From: Synechococcus sp. JA-3-3Ab | Lineage (GTDB): Bacteria > Cyanobacteriota > Cyanobacteriia > Thermostichales > Thermostichaceae | Assembly: GCF_000013205.1 (NCBI RefSeq) | Contig: NC_007775.1 | Location: forward strand, 2,166,501-2,230,500 | DNA: 64,000 nucleotides | Reading direction: 5' to 3' | In this document: in pieces, positions 39,045 to 48,116 of the stretch | Numbering within the stretch: the stretch's first letter is position 1 | Layout of the letters: every line of letters starts with the position of its first letter | Position numbers and translations under genes: made by a program | The notes under the pieces: generated by a model | Told to the model about the DNA's origin: nothing | Database searches by the model: none | The model's input: the letters and a program-made list of their open reading frames with translations, nothing else

Positions 39045-40115
39045 TCAATGGCTCAGAGCCAAGGTTTTCCCTGCTACGACCGCCGCCATCTCCTGCAACA
39101 GGTCTTCGGTCTCTTCCCAGCCAATGCAGCCGTCGGTAATGGAAACGCCGTACTGGAGCGGCGCCCCTTCCTGCCAGGTTTGCTTGCCCGGGTTGAGGTT
39201 GCTCTCCAGCATCAGCCCCATCAAGGCCCGCTGCCCCGCTTGGTACTGCTGTAGCACCGCCCGACAGACGGATCCCTGCCGGCGGTAGTCCTTCTGTGAG
39301 TTGTCGTGGGAGCAGTCCACCATCACCGAGCGCGGGATCCCTTGATCCTTCATCAGCAACGCCGCCCGCGCCACATCTTCCGGGCCGTAGTTGGTTCTGC
39401 CGCCGCCGCCGCGCAACACGATGTGCCGATCCGGGTTGCCGGTGGTTTTCACCAAGGCCGTCATGCCGTCTTGGCCAATGCCCAGAAAACTGTGGGGGTG
39501 GCTGGCAGACAAGATGGCGTTGAGGGCAATTTCCAGCCGCCCGTCGGTGCCGTTTTTGAAGCCCACGGGCATGGAGAGGCCGCTGGCCATTTCCCGGTGG
39601 GTCTGGCTTTCGATGGTTCGGGCGCCGATGGCCGCCCAGCTCACCAGGTCTGCGGTGTATTGAGGGGTCACCGGATCCAGCATCTCGGTGGCACAGGGCA
39701 GGCCCAGCTCGTTGATCTGCAGCAGGATGGAGCGGGCCAGTTGCAAGCCGGTGGCAATGTCGCAGGAGCCATCCAGGTGGGGATCGTTGATCAACCCCTT
39801 CCAGCCCACGGTGGTGCGCGGCTTCTCAAAATAGGTGCGCATCACGATCACCAGGTGCTCGCGGGTTCGGTCGGCCACCCGCTTGAGGCGGTGGGCGTAC
39901 TCCAAGGCCGCTTCCGGATCGTGGATGGAGCAGGGGCCGACGATCACCACCAGGCGATGGAGATCCCGTCCGTGGATGATGTCGCGAATGGCCTGCCGCG
40001 TGGAGAGCACCACTTGGGCTGCCGTTTCCGTCAGCGGCAGCTTGGCCTTGACAGCAGCAGGGGCAATCAAGGGAGTCACCTCTTGGATGTTGCAGTTGTC
40101 GGTTTGGGGGGGCAT
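39045..40115 (-). CDS. 3-deoxy-7-phosphoheptulonate synthase (DAHP synthase, type I)
   Basis: First enzyme of aromatic amino-acid synthesis; condenses PEP and erythrose 4-phosphate. About 356 residues. Family landmarks: VVIVGPCSIHDPEAALEYA, MRTYFEKPRTTVGWKGLIND (PEP/E4P binding), GFKNGTDG, HIVLRGGG, and VDCSHDNSQKD (metal His/Asp). The start at 40115 (MPPQTDN) has AAGGA seven bases upstream; ATGs at 40130 and 40175 are alternatives. The leader immediately upstream carries an aromatic-rich peptide and attenuator (see 40177-40315), indicating control by aminoacyl-tRNA supply. Confidence 0.95.
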   Translation of the reverse strand: MPPQTDNCNIQEVTPLIAPAAVKAKLPLTETAAQVVLSTRQAIRDIIHGRDLHRLVVIVGPCSIHDPEAALEYAHRLKRVADRTREHLVIVMRTYFEKPRTTVGWKGLINDPHLDGSCDIATGLQLARSILLQINELGLPCATEMLDPVTPQYTADLVSWAAIGARTIESQTHREMASGLSMPVGFKNGTDGRLEIALNAILSASHPHSFLGIGQDGMTALVKTTGNPDRHIVLRGGGGRTNYGPEDVARAALLMKDQGIPRSVMVDCSHDNSQKDYRRQGSVCRAVLQQYQAGQRALMGLMLESNLNPGKQTWQEGAPLQYGVSITDGCIGWEETEDLLQEMAAVVAGKTLALSH

Positions 40116-40176
40116 AGAACTGTCCTTCATTGTGTCCAAGGGATGGGCAAGTGAGGGATTGAGCTGTCGAGCCATC

Positions 40177-40206
40177 AAAAAAGCCCTGGCACTGGGCTCA
40201 GGGCTT
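40177..40206 (-). terminator. Attenuator terminator before DAHP synthase
   Basis: On the minus strand AAGCCCTG pairs with CAGGGCTT through a 10-base loop, then a run of six T. It sits just before the coding start, so it should stop transcription unless disrupted. Confidence 0.8.
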
Positions 40207-40276
40207 CAGGACTGACTCAGGTAAACCTAGGCTTTATAGTTTACGCGCCACCCTTCCGCCCTGGTCGCTGCCAGGG
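40181..40276 (-). promoter_or_regulatory. Four-segment transcription attenuator
   Basis: On the transcript: segment 1 CCCUGG (40271-40276, the Pro-Trp codons of the leader peptide), segment 2 CCAGGGC (40258-40264), segment 3 GCCCUG in AAGCCCUG (40199-40206), and segment 4 CAGGGCUU (40181-40188). 1:2, 2:3 and 3:4 can pair. A ribosome stalled on aromatic codons would hide segment 1, allow 2:3 and prevent the 3:4 terminator. This is the classical trp/phe logic. A further small hairpin, GTAAAC/GTTTAC, lies between segments 2 and 3. Structure by eye only. Confidence 0.7.
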
Positions 40277-40315
40277 AAAGGTAAAGTAGCCAAAAAAGGG
40301 AGCGCGCAAGATCAT
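40241..40315 (-). CDS. Aromatic-rich leader peptide of DAHP synthase
   Basis: 24 codons, too short for ordinary gene calls. It reads MILRAPFFGYFTFPWQ then RPGRKGGA, stop TAA. Phe, Tyr and Trp make up six of the ten residues from position 7 to 16 (FFGYFTFPWQ: F, F, Y, F, F, W). The peptide ends just before the antiterminator/terminator elements and shares its Pro-Trp codons with segment 1 of the attenuator. No strong Shine-Dalgarno is seen, only GAAG. The function, sensing Phe/Tyr/Trp tRNA charging, is inferred from classical attenuation. Confidence 0.75.
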   Translation of the reverse strand: MILRAPFFGYFTFPWQRPGRKGGA

Positions 40316-40350
40316 CTTCAGGGGAAGGAACTCGGAATCTGTACGAGATG

Positions 40351-40356
40351 AGTATA
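40351..40356 (-). promoter_or_regulatory. Possible -10 of the DAHP synthase leader
   Basis: TATACT on the minus strand, about 36 bases upstream of the leader peptide. The -35 (GTTTCT/TTTCTT about 17 bases earlier) is poor. Confidence 0.4.
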
Positions 40357-40654
40357 GCGGAAGTATACCCAAAAAGAAACTGGATTTGCCAAGACGGGCT
40401 CAGGTTCTGGGTCGCTCCCAGGGTTCCCCGGGCGCAGCCCAGAGGACGGCTTTCCCCCACCCAGCTCAAGAGGCTTGCCCGCCCCGTAGCCATCGCTCTG
40501 CGACGCTGTTGCAAGCGGTGCGAGGAGAAAAGCTTCAGGGCAACTAGGAACTTCCTGCCGCTGCCTCAGGGGCCGCAGCGGCGAAAGCCCCGCAAGCCCG
40601 GCGGAAACTAAGACAGTCAGCAGGACTCTGGGCTTCTGTCCCAGAAAACAGGCT
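40357..40654. other. Intergenic stretch between adaptor gene and DAHP synthase leader
   Basis: About 300 bases upstream of the attenuator promoter and downstream of the RND adaptor stop. GC-rich with short inverted repeats; I see no gene, tRNA or known RNA motif. The 95-residue frame crossing this region lacks family features. Confidence 0.5.
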
Positions 40655-42010
40655 TCAGAAGGATCCGGCCCGAACGGCAGCCGCTTCCTGGATCACCTCG
40701 TCTCCAGGCTGCAGCCCGGCGTGGATCTCCACCAGATCCCCATAGCGGGATCCCACCGCCACCGGCGTAAACAGCGGCTTGCCGTCCGCCAGCCGATACA
40801 CGCCCGTCAGGCCGAACTGTTCTACCAGGCTTGTCTGGGGCAGCAGCAGGGCTTGGCGGGTTTCTCCTGCCAACTTCAGACGGCCCAGCATGCCCGGCAT
40901 GGCTCCGGGGAGCGGAGGGATCTCCGCCTTGACTTCCACGGTTCTCGAGCTGGGATCGGCGCTGGGGATGATTTGGCGAATGGCTCCCTCCACGGTTTGG
41001 TTGAGGCTGTCGATGCTGATGGGCACCCCTTGTCCCACCCGGATCTGGCCGGCCAGCGATTCGGGCACAGCCACGGAAAACCGCAGCCGCTCGCTGCTTT
41101 CTAGCTCCACTATCGGCTGGCCCGGCCCCGCCAAAGCCCCTACCTCCACATACTTGCGGGTGACGACGCCGGCAAAGGGGGCAACCAGGGTTCCGTAGGC
41201 CAGGTTGGCTTGGGCTTGTGCCACCCCCGCCTGCGCCTGGGCCATGGCCGCCTGCACCTCAGGGATCCGGCCTTTGGCCTGGGCAAGCTGGGCCTGCGCT
41301 TGGGTCAATCCCTGTTCGGCCTGCTGGATCCCGGCCTCGAGCTGGGCCAGCCGGCCCAAGAGCACGGCTACCCGCGTATTGGCCTGATCCACCTGGGCTT
41401 GGGCCACGGCCCCTTCGGCGTGCAGCTTCTGCATGCGTTCTTGGTGCAAACGGGCCTCCTGCAGCTCCGCTTCCGCCTGCTGCTTCTGGGCTTGCACCTG
41501 GCGCAAGGCTTCTTCCGCTCCCCTCACCCCTGCCTGGGCGGCCAGAAGGCCTGCTTGGGCCTGCTGCAGTTGCGCCTCAGCCTGTTGCCGCTGGGCCTGG
41601 GCCTGTTGCTGGGCGGCCTGCACATCGCTGACATCCAGACGGGCAATCAGGGATCCGGCCGCCACCTGCTGCCCCTCCTGAACCGGCAGCTCCAGAACTC
41701 GGCCCACAATGCGGCTGCTGAGGGAGGTGCGCTCCACAGCCTCTAGGCTGCCCACCAGAATCCGCTCTTGGCCGATTTCCCGAGGCTTGACCTCCATCGT
41801 GGCCAACGGGGCGGCCTTGGCAGTTTCCAAGGACTCCGTCTCGCTGACGGGAAGCTCCGAAGCGGCTACCCCTGGACCGGGCCGGCTTTGGGATCCCAGC
41901 AGCCAGCCGCCCAGCCCCCCTAGCGAGAGGAACAGCAGCGCCCAGCCCAGGTGGCCCCAGCTCCAGCCGGAAAACCTTTGTTGGTGCAACCTGCCGACTT
42001 GAGTTTCCAT
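40655..42010 (-). CDS. Efflux RND periplasmic adaptor (membrane fusion protein)
   Basis: About 451 residues. An N-terminal membrane anchor (WALLFLSLGGLGGWLLG) is followed by a lipoyl/barrel-sandwich half. A very long Gln/Ala-rich coiled coil follows (QAAQQQAQAQRQQAEAQLQQ-type heptads, about residues 145-275). Then come the second lipoyl half (APFAGVVTRKYVEVGALAGP), a beta barrel and the membrane-proximal domain. HlyD/AcrA-like adaptors link inner membrane pumps to outer membrane channels. No pump gene lies next to it, so its partner must be elsewhere. ATG 42010 is preferred over TTG 42025. Confidence 0.9.
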   Translation of the reverse strand: METQVGRLHQQRFSGWSWGHLGWALLFLSLGGLGGWLLGSQSRPGPGVAASELPVSETESLETAKAAPLATMEVKPREIGQERILVGSLEAVERTSLSSRIVGRVLELPVQEGQQVAAGSLIARLDVSDVQAAQQQAQAQRQQAEAQLQQAQAGLLAAQAGVRGAEEALRQVQAQKQQAEAELQEARLHQERMQKLHAEGAVAQAQVDQANTRVAVLLGRLAQLEAGIQQAEQGLTQAQAQLAQAKGRIPEVQAAMAQAQAGVAQAQANLAYGTLVAPFAGVVTRKYVEVGALAGPGQPIVELESSERLRFSVAVPESLAGQIRVGQGVPISIDSLNQTVEGAIRQIIPSADPSSRTVEVKAEIPPLPGAMPGMLGRLKLAGETRQALLLPQTSLVEQFGLTGVYRLADGKPLFTPVAVGSRYGDLVEIHAGLQPGDEVIQEAAAVRAGSF

Positions 42011-42273
42011 AGTGCAAGTGTCCAAGGCGTAACTTGAGAGTGACGAGAGAAAGAGGCTAAGGAAAGACCAAATCTCCCAATGGCTTGGAGATGGGCTCTA
42101 TGAGAGCCCCACCCCCTGCAAACTGAGGCGCTCAAACCAAGGCACCGCCCACCCCCAGCGCATCTTGGCTAGGAAATACTGCTCAAAGGCGGACTTGAGC
42201 CAACTGACCCATGGCCCTTGCACGGCCAGAGCTATAGCTGCTCTTGCCTGTCTTCCGAAGCCGCCACCTACTG

Positions 42274-43002
42274 CTACTCGTGGCTGGGTCTAGGAGGGGA
42301 TCCCATCCTGGCAATCCAGTAGCCGCACTGGTGTTCTCCGTTCACCTGCCAGGTGAGGCGCTCTACCCGGCAGTCGGGCAGGGCGGCGGCAAACATCTCC
42401 AGCTCGTGGCCGCAGACGCTGGGAAAACGCTGGGCAATTTGGGCAATGGCGCAGTGGTGCTCCACCAATACGTATTGCTCGGCATACTGCTCAGCGCCTT
42501 CTGTTGCCCTGGCCGCAGCCAGGTGGTTGGGGTAGGGGTAGTACTCCGCCATGTAGCCTTCTGCCTGGCGCAACTGCACCAAGCGCTCCAGCCGCTTGGC
42601 CAGGGATCCGCATCCCATCTGGGCTTGGTACTCTTGGGCTTTGCGCTGCCACTGCTGCTGGAGCAGGGATCCCATCTGTTCGGATCCCAGGGTTTCGGCC
42701 AGCGTATTGAGCAGGCCCAGGGCAAACTCGTCGTAGCTTGTGGGGAATTGCGCTTCCCCTTGGGGGCTAAGCTGATAGAAGTGCTGGGGGCGGCCCAGGC
42801 CACTGGCTTGAGCGACGTGGTGGATCAGCCCCTCCGCCTCTAGATCCTTGAGGTGGCGGCGAATGGCTTGGGGAGAAATGCCCAAGTGCTCTGCCAGAGT
42901 CTGGGCGGTGGCCTGCCCCGCCTTGCGCAAATAGACTAGGATGGCCTGCTTGCTGGAAAGGGGCTGCGTGAACCGCCCGGTGATCTTGTGCGCGCTCTCC
43001 AC
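42274..43002 (-). CDS. sufR: SufR, iron-sulfur repressor of the suf operon
   Basis: 242 residues. Winged helix-turn-helix: ILVYLRKAGQATAQTLAEHL and ISPQAIRRHLKDLE. The C-terminal half holds the Cys residues of the [4Fe-4S] cluster: C in EHHCAIAQ, C in SVCGHELEM, C in LPDCRVERL and C in EHQCGYW. SufR represses sufBCDS under iron-sulfur-replete conditions. GTG 43002 is the start, with AGGAGGG upstream. The gene is divergent from sufB, as in other cyanobacteria. Confidence 0.95.
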   Translation of the reverse strand: MESAHKITGRFTQPLSSKQAILVYLRKAGQATAQTLAEHLGISPQAIRRHLKDLEAEGLIHHVAQASGLGRPQHFYQLSPQGEAQFPTSYDEFALGLLNTLAETLGSEQMGSLLQQQWQRKAQEYQAQMGCGSLAKRLERLVQLRQAEGYMAEYYPYPNHLAAARATEGAEQYAEQYVLVEHHCAIAQIAQRFPSVCGHELEMFAAALPDCRVERLTWQVNGEHQCGYWIARMGSPPRPSHE

Positions 43003-43058
43003 CCTCGCCCTCCTGGTTAGACTGGGTTCACTCGGCTGCCGCTGCCAGCACAGCTACT

Positions 43059-43118
43059 TTGACAACGGGATCATTGCTACAGTAACCTGAGGGTTAGTTA
43101 AGCAACAACCGTGTTGTT
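43059..43118 (+). promoter_or_regulatory. sufB promoter with SufR-type inverted repeats
   Basis: TTGACA (43059-43064) and TAACCT (43083-43088) are spaced by 18 bases. Over the -10 lies TAACC-TGAG-GGTTA (43083-43096). Further down is AACAAC-CGT-GTTGTT (43104-43118), which contains the CAAC-N6-GTTG pattern reported for SufR operators. The two candidate operators lie in the divergent sufR/sufB spacer. Confidence 0.65.
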
Positions 43119-43164
43119 TTAGTTGGCCGTCTGTCTTGACCCTGTCCCTAACCAAGAGCCATCC

Positions 43165-44601
43165 ATGTCTACGAGCGTCCGCACCCTCATTAGCCAGCCC
43201 TACAAGTACGGCTTTGTTACCGACATCCCTTCTGAGTCCATCGGCAAAGGCCTAAACGAGGACATCATCCGGCAAATTTGGGCCAAGAAGGGGGAGCCGG
43301 ACTTTATGCTAGAGTTCCGGCTGCGGGCCTACCGCCAGTGGCTGAAGATGAGCGAGCCCACCTGGCCCAACGTCAGCTACCCGCCCATTGACTACCAAAA
43401 CATTGTCTACTACTCGGCCCCCAAGGTGCAGCCCAAGAAAAAGAGCCTGGACGAAGTGGATCCGGTGCTGTTGGAGACCTTCGAGAAACTGGGGATCCCC
43501 TTGTCTGAACAGAAGCGGCTGGCCAATGTGGCGGTGGATGCCATCTTCGACAGCGTCTCGGTGGCCACCACCTTCCGGGAGAAGCTGGCCAAGGAAGGGA
43601 TCATCTTCTGCTCCATGTCGGAGGCGCTGCGGGAGTACCCTGAGCTGGTGCGCAAGTACCTGGGCAGTGTGGTTCCCATTGCTGATAACTACTACGCGGC
43701 GCTGAACTCGGCAGTGTTCAGTGATGGATCCTTTGTCTATGTGCCCAAAGGGGTGCGCTGTCCCATGGAGCTTTCCACCTATTTCCGCATCAACAACGGC
43801 GAATCGGGCCAGTTTGAGCGCACCCTGATCATTGCCGACGAGGGATCCTACGTCAGCTACTTGGAAGGGTGTACTGCCCCCATGTTCGACACCAACCAAC
43901 TGCATGCGGCGGTGGTGGAGTTAATTGCCCTAGACAATGCCGAAATTAAATACTCCACGGTGCAGAACTGGTATGCCGGCGACGAAAACGGCAAAGGGGG
44001 CATTTATAACTTTGTAACCAAGCGCGGCCTGTGTCAGGGGGCCAACTCCAAAATCTCTTGGACGCAAGTGGAGACCGGCTCCGCCATCACCTGGAAGTAC
44101 CCCAGCTGTGTGCTGGTGGGGGAAAACTCGGTGGGCGAATTTTACTCGGTTGCCCTCACCAACAACTACCAGCAGGCCGATACCGGCACCAAGATGATTC
44201 ACGTGGGCCGCAACACCCGCAGCAAAATTATCTCCAAAGGGATCTCGGCTGGGCACTCCAAAAACAGCTACCGCGGCCTGGTCAAAATCGGGCCGAAAGC
44301 GGAAGGTGCCCGCAACTTTTCCCAGTGCGATTCCATGTTGATTGGGGATCAGTGCAGCGCCAACACCTTCCCCTATATTGAGGTGCAAAACAACACCGCC
44401 AAAGTGGAGCACGAAGCTTCCACCTCCAAGATTGGAGAGGAGCAATTGTTCTATTTCCAGTCGCGCGGGATCGGCATGGAAGATGCCGTGTCCATGATCA
44501 TCAGCGGCTTCTGCCGAGAAGTGTTCAACCAACTGCCGATGGAGTTTGCTGTAGAAGCCGATCGATTGCTGAGCCTAAAGTTAGAGGGATCCGTCGGCTA
44601 G
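43165..44601 (+). CDS. sufB: Fe-S cluster scaffold subunit SufB
   Basis: 478 residues, standard SufB length; start [17 protein letters not shown] at 43165. Contains the SufB core with many beta strands ([20 protein letters not shown]), the Cys of [17 protein letters not shown], and the C-terminal Glu/His region near [20 protein letters not shown]. It forms the SufBCD complex on which Fe-S clusters are built. mscL intervenes before sufC. Confidence 0.96.
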   Translation: MSTSVRTLISQPYKYGFVTDIPSESIGKGLNEDIIRQIWAKKGEPDFMLEFRLRAYRQWLKMSEPTWPNVSYPPIDYQNIVYYSAPKVQPKKKSLDEVDPVLLETFEKLGIPLSEQKRLANVAVDAIFDSVSVATTFREKLAKEGIIFCSMSEALREYPELVRKYLGSVVPIADNYYAALNSAVFSDGSFVYVPKGVRCPMELSTYFRINNGESGQFERTLIIADEGSYVSYLEGCTAPMFDTNQLHAAVVELIALDNAEIKYSTVQNWYAGDENGKGGIYNFVTKRGLCQGANSKISWTQVETGSAITWKYPSCVLVGENSVGEFYSVALTNNYQQADTGTKMIHVGRNTRSKIISKGISAGHSKNSYRGLVKIGPKAEGARNFSQCDSMLIGDQCSANTFPYIEVQNNTAKVEHEASTSKIGEEQLFYFQSRGIGMEDAVSMIISGFCREVFNQLPMEFAVEADRLLSLKLEGSVG

Positions 44602-44845
44602 GGGATTGCTCCCAATGCGAAGCTGAGCAAGTGGGCGAGGCCGCTGACACGCTGTGGGAGCAGGCGCTGCCATTTTCAGGAGAAGGGTAAGGGGTTAGGT
44701 AACTCCCAAGGCAGAGGTCTGTGATCCCCTGAAGCCAGAGGCGGCCCAAGGGCTTGGCGACGTTGCAAACAGCGCATGGATGCAGGGGGGGAGAGGGGAT
44801 AATCAAGGAGTTTTGAACCGTAAGGCTAGGCAGGAGAAGTTCCCC

Positions 44846-45244
44846 ATGAGGGCATTTCTGGAGGAGTTCAAAAAGTTCATCAGCCGGGGCAATGCCTTAG
44901 ATTTGGCTGTTGGCGTTGTTATTGGAGGTGCTTTTGGGAAGATCGTGACTTCTTTTGTAGCAGATCTGTTTACTCCAGTTTTAGGCTTGATGATTGGTGG
45001 AGTGAGCTTCCAGAACTTGGTCTGGAAAATCGGTGGAAGTCCTGAAGACCCAGTTACGATTAACTACGGCAGCTTTCTGCAAGCTGTGTTTGATTTTGTG
45101 ATTATCGCTTTTGCCATCTTCTTACTGGTGAAGGCGATCAACACCCTACAGCGAAAGGAGGAAGAATCTCCTCCCACATTGCCCCCACCAGAAGTGGTTT
45201 TGCTGACAGAGATCCGGGATATCCTCAATCGCCACTCCCAATAG
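44846..45244 (+). CDS. mscL: Large-conductance mechanosensitive channel
   Basis: 132 residues, start MRAFLEEFKKFISRGNALDL at 44846 with AGGAGAAG upstream. TM1 is LAVGVVIGGAFGKIVTSFV and TM2 is VFDFVIIAFAIFLLVKAI, with an acidic C-terminal coil. It releases solutes on hypo-osmotic shock. Its place between sufB and sufC is unusual. It has a lower GC feel and no GGATCC site, weak evidence of later insertion. Confidence 0.95.
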   Translation: MRAFLEEFKKFISRGNALDLAVGVVIGGAFGKIVTSFVADLFTPVLGLMIGGVSFQNLVWKIGGSPEDPVTINYGSFLQAVFDFVIIAFAIFLLVKAINTLQRKEEESPPTLPPPEVVLLTEIRDILNRHSQ

Positions 45245-45341
45245 AGCTATAGGGGATCCTTAGGCCCAAAATCCAAACCTGGTTTAGGGATCCCTTAACC
45301 TTCCAATCCCTGCCCTTCAGTGGCAACTCTAGAGTCTAGCT

Positions 45342-46157
45342 ATGATCTGCGAAAACAGCCCTGTCATCTTATCCGTTCGAGATCTCAGCGCCGAGATCGA
45401 TGGCACCCCCATTCTCAAGGGGTTGAGCCTGGAAATTCGCGCCGGAGAAATCCACGCCATCATGGGCCCCAATGGCTCTGGAAAAAGCACTTTTTCCAAG
45501 ATCTTAGCCGGCCACCCTGACTACAGGGTGACGGGGGGCGAGATCCTCTACCTGGGAAAAAATCTCTTGGAGATGGAGCCAGAAGAGAGGGCTTGGGCAG
45601 GGATCTTTTTGGCATTTCAATACCCCATCGAAATCCCAGGGGTGAGCAACTTGGATTTCCTGCGCGCCGCCTACAACGCTCGCCAGAAATATCGGGATCA
45701 GCCGGAACTGGATGCTCTGGATTTTGACGACCTGGTACGGGAAAAGTTGGATATTGTCAAAATGGATCCCGTTTTTTTGGAGCGCTCTGTGAATGAGGGC
45801 TTTTCCGGCGGTGAGAAAAAGCGCAACGAGATCCTGCAAATGGCGGTGTTGGAGCCCACGCTGGCCATTTTGGACGAGACGGATTCCGGTCTGGATATCG
45901 ACGCGCTGCGCATTGTGGCCCACGGCATCAACCGACTGGCCGGCCCTGAGAATGCCATGCTCTTGATCACCCACTACCAACGCTTGCTGGACTATGTAAC
46001 CCCCGACTACGTGCACGTGATGGAGGGGGGTCGTATCGTCATCAGTGGGGACAAGACCTTGGCGCTGGAGCTGGAGGAACGGGGCTACGACTGGATCAAA
46101 ACTCAGTCGGGTCAAGAACCGGCAGCTGCGACATCTCGGCAGGAGAAAGAGGGATGA
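45342..46157 (+). CDS. sufC: SufC ATPase of the Fe-S assembly complex
   Basis: 271-residue ABC ATPase: Walker [10 protein letters not shown], signature [11 protein letters not shown], Walker [13 protein letters not shown] with the D-loop and H-loop LLITHYQR. SufC binds SufB-SufD. Start ATG 45342. Its stop overlaps the sufD ATG as ATGA. Confidence 0.96.
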   Translation: MICENSPVILSVRDLSAEIDGTPILKGLSLEIRAGEIHAIMGPNGSGKSTFSKILAGHPDYRVTGGEILYLGKNLLEMEPEERAWAGIFLAFQYPIEIPGVSNLDFLRAAYNARQKYRDQPELDALDFDDLVREKLDIVKMDPVFLERSVNEGFSGGEKKRNEILQMAVLEPTLAILDETDSGLDIDALRIVAHGINRLAGPENAMLLITHYQRLLDYVTPDYVHVMEGGRIVISGDKTLALELEERGYDWIKTQSGQEPAAATSRQEKEG

Positions 46158-47443
46158 GCGCCACCTTGCCCAAACCTTTTGCCCCAGAGAGCCGCCTATT
46201 CCTGGAGCACATCCTCGGCCAAATCCCGGAAAGGCAGGATCCCTACACCACCCTTAGGCAGCAGGCCCGCGCCCAATTGGCGGAACTGGGGATCCCGACC
46301 CCACGGGAAGAGGATTGGAAATACAGCGATCTCTCGCCACTGCTGGCCCACAAGTTTCGCCTGGCTGCCGCGGGGGATCCGTCTCTGGATGCAGCAACCC
46401 TAGAGCCCTGGCTTTGGCCGGAAGCCAGCTATAGCCGCGCCGTGTTCGTCAACGGCTACTTTGCCCCCCAGCTTTCTGATTTGAGCGGCCTGCCCACCGC
46501 TTTGCAGGTGATCCCTTTGGCCCAAGCCCCAGGGGAGTTGCTGCAAACGCTGGCCAAGACGGATGTGTTTACGGCCCTCAACACCGCCCATCTGGGCGAT
46601 GGGATCCAGATTGGCCTACAGCCCGGCCAGGAAGTTCCGTCACCGCTGCACCTGCTGTTCATAACGGTGGCTCCTGAGGGAGAGGCCGTTTTGGCCCAGC
46701 CCCGCTGCCTGCTGTCTTTGCAAGCCCACAGCTCCCTCACGCTGATCGAAGATCATGTATCCCTGGGATCCGGGATCCCCTTCAGCAACGCAGTTACGGA
46801 GATCGCCCTGGCAGAGGGATCCCGTTTGCACCATGTGATCCTGCAAAGGCAGGGATCCCCAGCCTTCCACATCAACAAGACCGCCGTGCGCCAAAGCTGC
46901 GACAGCCACTACCGCCTCCAGGCGATTCAGTGGGGATCCCAGTTTTCCCGCCACAACCTGGAGATCACCCAAGCCGGAGCCCAGGCCCACACCCAACTGC
47001 AGGGGCTAACGCTGCTGAAGGGATCCCAGCACAGCGACACCCACTCCCGCTTGCTCCATCAAGCGCCCCACGGCAGCAGCCGCCAACTGCACAAGTGCAT
47101 CGTGGACGAGGCGGCCCGCGCGGTCTTCAGCGGGCGGATCCTGGTGAGCCAAGCAGCCCAACTGACAGACGCCGCCCAGACCAACCGCAACCTGCTGTTG
47201 AGCCCCAAGGCGCGGGTGGATACCCGGCCCCAACTGGAGATCTTTGCCGACAACGTCAAATGCGCCCACGGAGCCACCGTCAGCCAACTGGAGGCGGAAG
47301 AGATCTTCTATCTGCAAAGCCGCGGCATTCCCCAAGCCCAGGCCAGGCAACTCCTCACCTACGCCTTTGCGGCAGAGATCCTAGAGGGGATCCCGCTGGC
47401 CCAGCTTCCTTCCCAGGTGGCCAAGCGCTTGGGATCCGGCTGA
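46154..47443 (+). CDS. sufD: SufD subunit of the Fe-S assembly complex
   Basis: 429 residues; paralogue of SufB. It starts at ATG 46154 within the sufC stop. The C-terminal core holds [17 protein letters not shown] and [20 protein letters not shown], which is the SufD/SufB core with the conserved Cys. It scaffolds SufC in the complex. sufS, normally next, is not found in the following 670 bases. Confidence 0.95.
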   Translation: MSATLPKPFAPESRLFLEHILGQIPERQDPYTTLRQQARAQLAELGIPTPREEDWKYSDLSPLLAHKFRLAAAGDPSLDAATLEPWLWPEASYSRAVFVNGYFAPQLSDLSGLPTALQVIPLAQAPGELLQTLAKTDVFTALNTAHLGDGIQIGLQPGQEVPSPLHLLFITVAPEGEAVLAQPRCLLSLQAHSSLTLIEDHVSLGSGIPFSNAVTEIALAEGSRLHHVILQRQGSPAFHINKTAVRQSCDSHYRLQAIQWGSQFSRHNLEITQAGAQAHTQLQGLTLLKGSQHSDTHSRLLHQAPHGSSRQLHKCIVDEAARAVFSGRILVSQAAQLTDAAQTNRNLLLSPKARVDTRPQLEIFADNVKCAHGATVSQLEAEEIFYLQSRGIPQAQARQLLTYAFAAEILEGIPLAQLPSQVAKRLGSG

Positions 47444-48116
47444 GTTGTCCCTCCCATTTCGCTCCAGCCCTTACTGCCATCGGCCAGTCTTGAAATGGCT
47501 GCTAGCGGCCTGCGTCGCCCGCGCCCGTCGAACGGCGAAAAAAAAACGCCCGTGGCGTCGCCGGCTCCCGCCGAGAAGCCCGAAATCCCTTACCGGCCCT
47601 GTAGGTGATGGCATTGGGCCGCAGGCTTGCTTTGGCTATCTTTCCGACCCGTTGTGCAAAACAACTCCAGCCCCTTTTGCTGAAGTTCGGAGAAGCTGTC
47701 TTGGGGGTTTAGGGCGGCAGAGGGGTGGGAATCGGAGGAACAGATCTAGTCTGGTTGGCGCGACTTTATCATCGCCAATCCTGGCCTGGCCCACTTCTCT
47801 TCCCCCGATTCTGCGGATCCCTCTGGCCTCTCTGCCGAAGCACCCAGCGCGCCGAAGAGCCATACCGATTCTCTAGCCTTTGGCGCCATCAAAACAAAAG
47901 CTGCAGCCCCCCTCCGCGCTTGAGTCCCTGCTCCCCCCTCACCTTTTACCACGGCAAGAACACCGATTGAACGCCTATTGAGGAGAGCCTTTCTCCTTTA
48001 GAGAACCACTTCAAGTAGTAGGAGAAAAATGTGGCCTCGAAAAGAGTCCCCAACTTTTGGTTGCAGAAGTACGCCAGGAGGTTATGATCCTGGAGAGGAC
48101 TGTAGGGCATTAGAAA
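47444..48116. other. Long intergenic region after sufD
   Basis: 673 bases with no convincing gene. On the minus strand there is a terminator-like hairpin, ACGCC-ACG-GGCGT followed by nine T (about 47541-47560), which suggests an undescribed minus-strand transcript or a relic. I tested by eye for RNase P, tmRNA, 6S and SRP RNA and saw none. sufS is absent. The right end (48050-48116) must contain the promoter and leader of the cyAbrB gene. Confidence 0.5.
47539..47560 (-). terminator. Terminator-like hairpin on the minus strand
   Basis: Stem ACGCC/GGCGT with an ACG loop and a run of T on the minus strand. No gene leads into it. Confidence 0.4.

Noticed and set aside
40227-40514. 95-residue minus-strand frame over the DAHP synthase leader
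   Set aside because: No family features; the 24-codon leader peptide in another frame explains the region better.
47444-48116. RNase P RNA, tmRNA, 6S RNA or SRP RNA
   Set aside because: Conserved cores of these RNAs were not seen on either strand.
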